DNA of 64,000 nt from Phallusia mammillata. Lineage: Eukaryota > Chordata > Ascidiacea > Phlebobranchia > Ascidiidae. Where the stretch lies: NCBI GenBank assembly GCA_003260075.1, contig QLIY01000011.1:339874-403873 (forward strand), in the 5' to 3' direction. Shown here in pieces: positions 36,524 to 47,400 of the stretch. The notes below the pieces were generated by a model, which saw only the letters and a program-made list of their open reading frames with translations, was not told the origin of the DNA and ran no database searches. Made by a program: the position numbers and the translations under genes. Positions within the stretch are counted from its first letter, which is position 1; the number at the start of each line of letters is the position of its first letter.

Positions 36524-38225
36524 ATTAATCAAACTAACATTAACGTTTTTTTCCCCGTACAATACGTAAACCCCCACTTTAACCGGATTTTTTGTTCAGT
36601 TTTTGCTTGGTTTAAACCGACTTGGAGGGTCGGTAGGATGCAAAAATCGGTTTAAACCAGTTTGAACTAGAATATTTCGGCTAGTGTGTTGCCTGAATAA
36701 TCTTGCAAGGTTTGAAACTATATTATTCTGATAAAAATCAACCCAAAGTTTACCTTTTTTCCCCAAATCATGATAGTTTTTTTTTCAAATATCGGGTCAA
36801 AACTTTATTCTCCTGTAGCGAAATTTTGATCTTTGTGTAGCTTGGTTTTCATGTTTGTTACCGTCACTTTTTTGTTGTGGCACCTTTGTTTCGTTTGTGT
36901 TATGGCACCCTTGCTGCTTCCCCTTAGGGGTGATTGGTTTGTTACACGTCGATTGCGCCAGAATGTGCCTTCTGTTCCACATGCTTCAAATTGGGCGTTG
37001 CTAGTCAACGAGATGGCTTTTTCTCTGGGCGGTGTGAAGTAGATACGTACTGTTGGTGGTGGGTTGCCACGTGCGCGGTGTAACGTTGTTTTCATGTAAG
37101 TCCGTGCCCCAAAGCTAAACCAGTGTGCTGGAGTAATCGGCTTTGGTGGTGAGCCGCTGTTGCAAGGTTCGAGCCATTTACGCCCCCCCCCCTACCGGTC
37201 CGCGAGGAGTTCGTTACCGGGCCGTATAATTTTTCAGGTTCAATGCTATAAAACATTTTGCCCGTGTTCCGGGGATGATAAACTAATTTAAAGCGTTTTA
37301 TGGCTAAATATTTGTAGTTTTGTTTGAAGACCGGTTCGCGATAAAATTTAAGTTTCAAAAATGGTCCGCAGTGCAAAAAAGGTTGCCGACCCCTGGTATA
37401 TAAGACCGATTATACCAGACCTGCCGAAATCATTCCGTAATATTCTTGATTCCGGTTTAGAGGTTCGGTAGGAGGCGGAAGCAGGTTATATAACCAGTTC
37501 GAAACTAGATGTTAGGGCGTCAACTCACGCAAAACCGAGTTTTTTTTCATTTTTTGCGCCCTCCAACCCCCCCCCCAAACTGAAAAAAAACGGGTGACAC
37601 TTTTAAAAAGTTTGTACCGTTGTGCAGAAGTTTAAGAACCATTTCCTTAGTGCACATTGATCAAATAATCAATTTAAGCGAAGTCGTTTCACGAAAATGA
37701 GTTGTATTATTTGCATGAAAAGAAGTTTTGACATCATCAAAATGTTGGAAGTTTGTTTTTAATTTGACTCAAACAGTAGCATGACTTAACGTTAGGACAT
37801 TGATTGATGCACTGACGTCCAACGTAGTCAAATTCGACAGAGCAATTATTCATCGGAATCCACAATGCACATTATTACAAGTTAAATAACACAATAAAGA
37901 TACCGACAAAAGGGAAATGTATTTATCATTAAGACCATGTTTTTAAAGAAAAAATTACAGACAAAAGCACTGCATCAATATTATTACTGAACCGCAATTT
38001 AAAACCTTCCATAAGCAAACGGATCTTTTAACATGTGTTGTAACGTTTACCTGAGTAGCGATATCAAAAGTATTTTCGAACACTTTTCAACATATCTCGC
38101 CTTGATACTATTTTTTTCATAAAACCGTGTGTACATACATTTTTTTGGAAATAAATCGAACCTCTTTGCGAGTGGCAAATCCTAGCGTTTTAAAGATGAA
38201 CAATATTGCATCAAATCCATCGTCT
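36524..38225. other. Spacer between convergent AMDHD1 and CIAO1
   Basis: No coding exon. It contains a pair of diverged repeats (about 36600-36672 and 37450-37510, both with tcggtagga...accagtt), a 5'-truncated hAT MITE (37193-37395), and two ten-C runs (37183-37192, 37567-37576) without a duplicated flank that I can see. Confidence 0.55.
37183..37403. mobile_element. hAT-type MITE missing its left end, next to a 10-C run
   Basis: The right end aaaaggttgccgacccctg (ending 37395) is a hAT-like terminal repeat followed by gtatataa. The expected left end is replaced by ten C at 37183-37192. The part 37224-37403 recurs at 45031-45211. Confidence 0.7.
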
Positions 38226-40540
38226 TTATTCGCCAGATATCTTCCATAGTTTAATCGTGGTATCGTCACTACACGAGGCAAGCAGCCCTGTCTGTTGCGG
38301 ATTCCAATGCACCGCATTTACGTCCTGATCATGGGCATGATGTTGCTTGCAAACCATTTCGTATACAGGCTGTGTTGTGTCACCTGACGACAAGTCCTCA
38401 CGGAAAATGCTGATCGAATTGTCACCACAGGCTGCTGCTATCATATCAGACTCATGACACCTGTTTAAAGCAGCAGGCAGACAAATAAGTCCGTCAAATG
38501 TATCTGAAGCTTCATCTTGAAAAATATTTTCTGCCAATAATGACCCCAAAATCACTAAAACCGAGAGGAGCTGGGGCAATTTTATGCAGTTTTACACATT
38601 TATTTTACTTAAATCACGCTATAAAAACTGTGCTTGTACAGAAGTTGCCCCAAACCACATGCCCTCAATATAGACGATTTCAGTTGCGGATCAACTGTAG
38701 CTTTTAGATTACTTGAGTAAATGTTTTTCGTTACACAAGAATTGAGGATGCCATTATAGCAATGAAATTGATAATGTTACAACGCACAACGAAAAACACA
38801 AACTGATTTCAGTTAGGTAATAACTTCAGTTTAGAAAAATTATTCACAAATGGAATGATCAGCTATGCCACATTCATTTGTATTGCAAAAATGCTAAATT
38901 TATGTATTCAGTGGATATATTTTGTCTCCAACAGGTGAAAATTATTTTCTGGATGTAAAGAATTTATTTTCTTACCAACTAACAGAGTAGATGGGCCTGT
39001 TGTGAAAACCAGAAATAGTACAGACACTTTTCCATGTTGGGTCTTCACCATGAGTGGGTATACCTGTAAAAACATTCTCTCATTAACAAAAAAAAACAGC
39101 CCCCCCCCCACCAGAAATAGTACAGACACTTTTCCATGTTGGGTCTTCACCATGAGTAGGTATACCTGTAAAAACATTCTCTCATTAACAAAAAAAAAAC
39201 AGACAACAAACTCTGCTTGATCCAACCTTCCATGTTTCCTGGGTCATATCTTTGCCAGATGCGCATTGTTTTGTCATCTGAACCCGAAACAAGTTTGGAA
39301 CCATCTTTTGACCATGCACAAGTCCATACAGTGGATGTATGCCCACTTAGAGTTGCAAAACATATCCATTCATCATCATCCTCTTTAAATATCTTTAGGT
39401 CATTGTCATAACTTGCTGAAGCTAATATCTGAGCAAAAAATAACTTATTATTGGTTAATCAAATGAATGAAGAATGCAAATAAATACATCTTCTGTGGGA
39501 TGCCAGGCAACATCTTTCACATCCTGAGTGTGGGCTGTTAAAACACCCGCACATTCAAAATCATCATCCTCATCCACTGAAAAAAATAGGAAAGCAATTT
39601 GTAGAAAACTATATGATTTTTTTAAGCTTCTTTATAGTGTTTTATGAACATGCGTCATGCAAAGATCAAGTGTTCTGGTTTACTGATGCACAAATGTTAT
39701 GAGGCTACTAAAATATACAAACCTTTATGGTATTAAAAGAAGCTATTGTGAAATGATAATAGCTAGTCGAGGGAGGTAAAAAAACAATTAATTAGTGTTA
39801 GTTTAATGTGTTTCCCATTACAAAAAGGTTGTCATATCTTCAGGTCAGGATAACTCAGAGGAAGTACAACTGCTGTTATTAATATTAGCATACCTGTCCA
39901 GACCCACACTGACTTATCTCTGGAGCAAGTTGCAAGATATGCACCAGATCGAGACCAAGTAACACTTTTGACCTCATTTTCATGCCCTTCTAATGTCGCT
40001 GATGATTCAAATTGTCCCGATTTTTTGTCCCACACACAAATAGTTGCATCAAAGCTTGCTGATGCTAACATGTTCCCACATGGTGACCATCCAATTCTAC
40101 GTACTGTTCTTTGATGCCCATCTTGTAGTATTGATTTACATATCCAGTTGTCACCTTTACCACCATAAAATAAATCAAAAACGTCAAAATGTTTTTGTCA
40201 GTCCTTCCCCCCCCCCTTTACATATCCAGTTGTCACCTTTACCACCATAAAATAAATCAAAAACATCAAAATGTTGTTGTCAGTCCAGGGTACATTTAAG
40301 AAAATTACTATTTCAGCAGCCGTTTCATTAGTTAATGATTTGATTGAACAAAAATATATGCTTGATAGGTCCTTGTTTCGGGAAAACATGGCCCAAAAAC
40401 ACACCTTCTTTAGCCCATATTCTGATGGTTTTATCCGTTCCGCAAGAAGCCAGAAGAGTCCCGTTTGCATTCCATTTGACGTCCCATACCCTGTCAGCGT
40501 GACCAGCCAAAGTAGCCACACATTCCAATACAGGAGTCAT
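38226..40540 (-). CDS. CIAO1: Cytosolic iron-sulfur assembly WD40 protein CIAO1
   Basis: Six exons on the minus strand give 336 aa (vertebrate CIAO1 is 339): 40405-40540, 39894-40154, 39488-39576, 39227-39428, 38976-39063, 38226-38460. The protein is a seven-blade WD40 propeller. Repeats are visible as [32 protein letters not shown], with counterparts ending ATICVW, KSVWVW, DLKIF, KTMRIW, SISIF and TIKLW. Blocks such as [32 protein letters not shown] and [14 protein letters not shown] match CIAO1 closely. CIAO1 works with CIAO2B and MMS19 in the CIA targeting complex that delivers 4Fe-4S clusters to cytosolic and nuclear proteins (family knowledge). Start ATG at 40538-40540; stop TAA at 38226-38228. 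Exon 5 and the start of exon 2 have extra copies beside poly-C runs. Identity is very sure. Confidence 0.96.
39008..39203. repeat. About 92-bp duplication across a 10-C run (CIAO1 exon 5)
   Basis: Segment 39008-39099 (most of exon 5, its acceptor and intron) recurs at 39110-39203 after ten C (39100-39109). The second exon copy has no donor. Confidence 0.87.
40135..40286. repeat. About 70-bp duplication across a 10-C run (CIAO1 exon 2 start)
   Basis: Copies 40135-40204 and 40217-40286 flank ten C (40207-40216). The second carries a spare acceptor and the first 19 nt of exon 2. Confidence 0.85.
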
Positions 40541-41344
40541 TAAAAATTGTCAAAACGTAACACACGTAAATGTAATTGTCAAAAAAAAGCAACTCTCGTC
40601 TTGTTAATGTTGATTTCAGGTCAGGGGATTTTATAATTTACAGGGTCGGCAAAGACATCAGTAGATGGGAAATTGATTTTTTCTAATAATGGAAAATGTA
40701 ACGTAATTCTGGATAATTTAAATTTATTTGCAACAAAATATTACCTTTTTTCTTATAAGTGGTCGTTTTATGTCCTTTTTTTAGACCTTTCTCTGAAACA
40801 AAAAGTTAACCGAAAAAGGTACCATTAAACCCCCCCCCCCGAATAATGAAGATTACTACAAAAGTAAGTGAAATACTTGGAACTAGCATTACAGCATATG
40901 ATCACACATTTGTTAACATAAAAACAGGATTTATTTATCCTCAAAATACTATCTTCAATTTTATAATCCACCCCCCCCCCTTTTTCTTATAAGTGGTCGT
41001 TTTATGTCCTTTTTTTAGACCTTTCTCTAAAACAAAAAGTTAACCGAAAAAGGTACCATTAAACAATTAGTTGCTTTATTCAGATGATAGATTAGGCATC
41101 AATACTAATCCTTGTCTTCTATAATAAGCATAAAACTATTTAAAACTTGTGTTACTTCTGCCGGTTAAAAAATATATAAAAAAAATTGAAAATATTTCTA
41201 TCGCAGATTTTATACTCGACACTTGCGGCGCCAAGTACAGTGTTGCCATTAACGAAAGGACGCTATAAAGTTGCATTGCAACTGCAATGTACTGCATTTC
41301 CATATTGTGGGCCAAGACTTAGACGGCTGTCTTCAACGTGAATA
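40541..41344. promoter_or_regulatory. Divergent promoter region between CIAO1 and the LRR gene
   Basis: The start codons of CIAO1 (-) and the LRR gene (+) are 804 bp apart. About 235 bp of this is duplicated sequence with two C runs, so the true distance is probably nearer 570 bp. A shared promoter is likely from the layout; no TATA box or factor site is claimed. Confidence 0.55.
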
Positions 41345-41470
41345 ATGAAGATTACTACAAAAGTAAGTGAAATACTTGGAACTAGCACTACAGCATATGA
41401 TCACACATTTGTTAACATAAAAACAGGATCTATTTATCCTCAAAATAACTATTCTCAATTTTATAATACA
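40746..41470. repeat. Interleaved duplication A-C11-B-C10-A'-...-B'
   Basis: Segment A (40746-40829) recurs at 40981-41064 and segment B (40841-40970) recurs at 41340-41470, with eleven C at 40830-40840 and ten C at 40971-40980 as separators. B contains the LRR start exon and first intron. Two overlapping allelic pieces seem to have been laid end to end. Confidence 0.87.
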
Positions 41471-44400
41471 CAGGTATTATGTCGAAGAACGAAGGGGAGT
41501 TTGTCCAAAGCTCAACATCTGGATATGTCACAACTTGGAATGGGTTAGATAACAATATTAGTTTGTATAATTCTTTTACAGACTTATCTTCATATTCCGT
41601 CAATCTTATTATCTTAGTGGCAATTAGTCACAAGAAATAAACAGACTTTGTTTTGTTTAATTTAGGCACAGTTGAAGGATTGGAGAATTGTCCAAGGTTG
41701 GAAAGTTTGGATATAAGCAACAACTGTTTAGAAGAGTTAGAAAATTTTGAATGCTGCAAACAGCTATGGAGGATTAACATTTCCAACAATAAGGTTTGTA
41801 AAACCCAGTATTTCCCTGATGAAAATTGACAAATTGTTTTCGTATTTTAGATCAGCTGCCTTAATGGGTTTTCAAAAATATATGCACTGGGATCTCTTGA
41901 TCTATCCAACAACAGAATACCCTGGAAGGAACTGACATATTTGAGGAATGTGTACATATTGGATTTGAGGTTGCATGGAAATTCTACACTGGAAAATGTA
42001 TGTGGTCAAAAAATGTTTGAGAGTAGTTTGAGAGGGTATTTTTGCATCGAAGCATTTTTACTGGGTAAAATATTAGACATTTATTGGGATGGTTCTAAGC
42101 AATGTGCTTGTTTATATTTAGGACACTTACTACAGACTACATGTTATTGATTGTCTTCCAAATATTTGGATGTTGGATGGAAGATTAGTAACATCTGCTG
42201 AGAGATTACAAGTTACCCAATTTTTCCATGACTCTGCTCTTTCTAATCGACCAGTGGTAGGATTTTCCAAAAACATAACTTGTACTTAGTAAATTTCAAC
42301 ACTGTATTGTCTCTTCTCAAAAGATTCAGCCTATTGAAATTTTCCTTTTATTTTCAGAGACACAAGCTAACCATCAACCCATTCAGGTCATCAAACTCAG
42401 ACAAATCAAGGACTGTTTATGGTGAACGGACCTGTCAGTTTGCCCAGAGCTTCCCTAGCAATGAAGCACAAAACAGTGGTAAAGAATAGAGCATTATATA
42501 GCTATCCTGCGCATTTGAAAACTTTCTAATTTTTTTTGGTGATTTGTTTCAGAGTGTGACAAAAGAAGATTAGAGTTTTTAGCAAAAAGTGTTCAACAAG
42601 ATTTGAAACTAAGATCAACCAACACAAAAGAAATTCGCAATCACCCCACTGAAGATTGGCTTTACAATTTAGTGAAATACAGGTTGCTGATAATAACATT
42701 ATTTGCGATGGTTGAAGTCCACAATGGTAAACTTATGTTTTGTGTGTAGATACAAAGAAAAAGAACGCTGTAACATGTTGCTGTTGTTACTAATTGCTTC
42801 TCTTGAGTTCAAAGTTCCTGTTGATCTTCTCAAGCAGACAGTCGACGTTGCCAAACTTAATCCAATGTGAGTGGGGCCACTTGACATTTTTCAAGTTCTG
42901 TTCTGTTTTGTTCTTAAAAAAGAACCCAACACATACACGTCTGTTCTGGAACTTGAGTGTTTAAAATATTTTAGGACAAAGTTTGTATGCCACAAGTAAT
43001 TTGTCTTGTCTAATAAAAGCAAGGCAACTTGAAACATGCGATCAAAGTCAACATACAGCAATCTTGCAATTAGATACCTCATCATTTAAATCATATTGAA
43101 TTAATATTTTGTAATATTGATTAAAAACACGGCATCATATCATATTAAAACGGTACTAAATTAATCTTATGGGATGAGTCTTGTGATTCACTATCATAGT
43201 ACCAAGTTTGTGCTTTACCAATAATGTTTTTTAATGCTCAGTGTAGCATATATAAAATGGTCACTGTTTGACAAACTGTATACCCTCACTGCAATGTTAA
43301 AAAAAACTTAAACATGTATCACACCACAAGAGTCCAAACTAGCACATATATGCTAATACATTTGAATCCTTTATTTTCCAATGTTATAGCACAGACTTTT
43401 GGTTTCAAAGAATAAAAGTATACCAATCTAGATTGCAATAACAATACCCCAGGTAGGTTATCCCAAAATATATTTTGCTTCGTAGTTTTGGAGTTGATTG
43501 CAAAACACTTATTGATTTGGATACCACTGCAAAAACAGAAGCTATATGCTTATTGGTCAGTGCCTGCAAACTTGACAGGGATATCAAGGGAAAAACAGAT
43601 GGACACTTTTCTAGTGGTGGACTATATGACAGATTATATCTATGTTTGTACCATGCTGTTGCCCACCTTATTTCATTCCTTGCAAATGAAAGCAGAAAAC
43701 ACAGTCAAGACATCTATGGTAAAAACAGCAATAAGTTAGAATGTGATTGTGGTTTGTTCTCAATATTTAATTGTTGTTGTTTACAAATATTTTTGGTTAG
43801 ATGTTTACAATGATCATCGTCCAAAGTCAAGACCTCGCACAGCTCCACCTAAGTTGAGGTAAATCTTCAATTGTGAATTTAGTTACAGTTTGTTCCGAAT
43901 TTGTGTCTTGTGCCACAATTTTTTTTAATCTTACCTGTAGCTTGGTGATTTGTGTTAGAAGTCCAGAAGAACCCACTCTGTTAAAGTCAAAATCAAAACT
44001 TGTTGCATCAATCAAAAATGAAAGTTTAATTGCTAAATAGGTTATAGAAATGACTACAGGGTATACAATAAATCAGAATTTGAGAAATAAATGACTGTAG
44101 CATGGTTTTCTTAAATAAAACAGATCTCCTTCATACTGTAAAAATCAATCAAAGCATAAAAGTGACTGGAAGGTTCATCAGAGGTTACTGGGATCAGAGT
44201 TGGTCCTTCTCCTGAGTGTGGTGCCATCTTTCTACAACTACATTGCACTGAAAAATCAGAGTATGTGTAAGCTTCTTTACATTGCTACTGGCGATCCTCG
44301 ACTTGCTTCCAGACTTGGCCAGCTAGCAGAAGAATTGTCTATTGAAGGGGTAAGTTGCTGAAACTTTTACCACCTAAATCACAAAGTTTTTTCAGACTTT

Positions 44401-47400
44401 TTTATTAGCCAAGAAATATAAATAAGTCTTGGACAAATGGTTTTAATGTTGTACCAACATGATTTTTTATGTGAAAGGGGGACATCAATGTTTTGTATCA
44501 TGAAATATGCAGAAGTGTGAAAAAGAGAATTCAGTATGCAGCGCAGAACACATCAAAGGGGGAAGTGGTTACCGAAGTAGAGGTACAGATATAGTTTTCT
44601 TATCATATATTACATATTAAAATACATTTGTGAGGTATATATAAAAATATAACAATATATATACAATATTGGATACTTTTTGTGTAAAATAGACTAAACA
44701 TGTTTCAATGTGCCCCCCCCCCTAGAAATGACTACAGGGTATACAATAAATCAGAATTTGAGAAATAAATCACTGTAGCATGGTTTTCTTGAATAAAACA
44801 GATCTCCTTCATATTGTAAAAACCAATCCAAGCATAATAGTGACTGGAAGGTTCATCAGAGGTTACTGGGGTCAGAATTGGTCCTTCTCCTGAGTGTGGT
44901 GCCATCTTTCTACAACTACATTGCACTGAAAAATCAGAGTATGTGTAAGCTTCTTTACATTGCTACTGGCGATCCTCGACTTGCTTCCAGACTTGGCCAG
45001 CTAGCAGAAGAATTGTCTATTGAAGGGGTAGTATAATTTTTCAGGTTCAATGCTATAAAACATTTTGCCCGTGTTCCGGGGATGATAAACTAATTTAAAG
45101 CGTTTTTATGGCTAAATATTTGTAGTTTTGTTTGAAGACCGGTCCGCGATAAAATTTAAGTTTCAAAAATGGTCCGCAGTGCAAAAAAGGTTGCCGACCC
45201 CTGGTATATAANTATGCAGCGCAGAACACATCAAAGGGGGAAGTGGTTACCGAAGTGGAGGTACAGATATAGTTTTCTTATCAAATATTACAACATATTA
45301 AAATACATTTGTGAGGTATATATACAATATTGGATACTTTTTGTGTAAAATAGACAAAACATGTATGTACTCTAACTTTGTTCAATGCATGTTTGTTAAA
45401 TTTTAGGATGGAAATAGTTCACATAACATTCATTTAAACGTTGGAAAACTTAGTGAAAACACAAAAGAGGCTAGATTTATTTTAAATGCTGCCTACTACT
45501 ATCCAAAACGCCCCAAATCTGCAGTCTTGTCATCTGGTGAACATTTAATAACCGGGAGAAGGTATTTCTTTTATTGCAAATCTGTGTACTTGGATGCCTA
45601 ACAAATCCTTTGTTTGTATTCAAGCCGCCCAGCAACAACTCCACATGGCGTCCAAACGACAAAAAGTCTGATAAACCCTCGTCTGGAACTTGGCAGTCAA
45701 ATTTTGCTAGGCGCTCAGAACCTTGCCAGGGTTATTGCTTTGCCAGAACAAAATGTTGCACTGGTACAAATGGATTCAGTGCCAGGTAAGGTTTGGTTGT
45801 TAGTGTAGTTTAAAACAGTGGTCCCACCCCAGTTTGATCTACATCTTTAAAACTCAAACACAAATGCTTTTATAGACCCTCTTTTATGGTTATTACCAGT
45901 GGCAGGATTCAAAAAATCACAAAAGTCATATTTTTTACAAAAATTTTTTAACAGTAACCAGTGCCCCCCCCCCTTGCCAGAACAAAATGTTGCACTGGTA
46001 CAAATGGATTCAGTGCCAGGTCCGATTTGGTGTTAGTGTTGTCTCTAATGATAGTCCCAGTGCAGTTTAATCTACATCTTTAAAACTCAAACACAAAATG
46101 CTTTTATAGACCCTCTTTTATGGTTATTACCATTGGCAGGATTCAAATTTTTTGTCAGTCGGTTCTATCGAAAAATTCATATTTTTTTACAAAAAGTTAT
46201 TTAACAGTAATCAGTAATGCTAACCGGTTTGCTGATCTCATAGGCCCCCCCCCCGCTAACCGGTTCGCTGATCTCATAAAATTTTGTGAGACGGTTCTAT
46301 AGCACCGGTGTGAACCGGCTGAATCCCACCACTGGTTATTACTCATTTAGGTGTAGTCTGTCAGATGTCAGACTTTCCACCATTGCATGCCAAATCAGAT
46401 TGTAGTTTGCTTTGCTGGACAAAATTCTGTAAATGAATTTGATCACATCGACGGTCTGGTGTACATTGATCCATATGCAATATTTATTTTATTTCCAGCA
46501 CCAAATGGTTCAGTTGTAGTTCAAACAAGAGACATGGAGCAGCATTATTGTTATGTTGATGTGAATTTACTTGAGTTTGATGTGTTCACTGGATATTGGA
46601 GGCCACAAGGTTCTGTTGGAGACAGAGTGACAATGCAGGGACCAACATTATTAACAGAGCATGGAGGTCAGAAATGGTTGCTGGTTTAGTGAATAACTTA
46701 ATGCAGTGTTTATCTATTTGCGGGAATATAGATGTTACGTGTTTGGAAGTGGATAAAGGCAAATCACTTCAGGAAACCAAACATCAAATGATGATTGCTT
46801 GGGTGCAAGATGTTGATGAAAAGGCAGTCAAGCCAGAAGAATGGAATTCCAAGCTGTAAGTATTTGCTGCTTATATGCCAAACTGCAGTTAAATTTTTTT
46901 ATATTTTTTGAAACTAATTATACATACAGGTCACATGCGACAAAGAAAAGCAGAAAAACAGACAAAAGAACCCCTACTAATACTTGGGGTAACATGACAG
47001 AGGAAAAAGTTATTGCACCAACTACTCAACCACCAACCAATGCAGTTACATTACGGCCATTATCATCCATGTTTTGTGAGAAAATGGATTTATCCCTGTC
47101 TGCTTCTGTGCTAGAATCTGGAATGATGCCTTTGAACATTGGCACTGATCCTGATATTGCCTGGACGAATCGACAACAACCCCATGATCTTCAGCAAAAT
47201 TCTACATTTCTAACTGAAGAAGGCAACTTAGGGATGGAAAAAGCACAACTGGAAATAAACCTGAACCTTCCAAGTGAAACTGAAGACCTTGAGAATGTCA
47301 GAATGGAAATGTGGTCAACTGATAATGAAAGCAAGTTGTATGTGGGTAGAATCGAATCAGTGGGGCAGCATAAAACAGATTCAGAATTCAGTGTACAATT

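Noticed and set aside
36797-37095. Open frames between AMDHD1 and CIAO1
   Set aside because: No similarity to a known family, low complexity, and the region holds repeats and MITE sequence.
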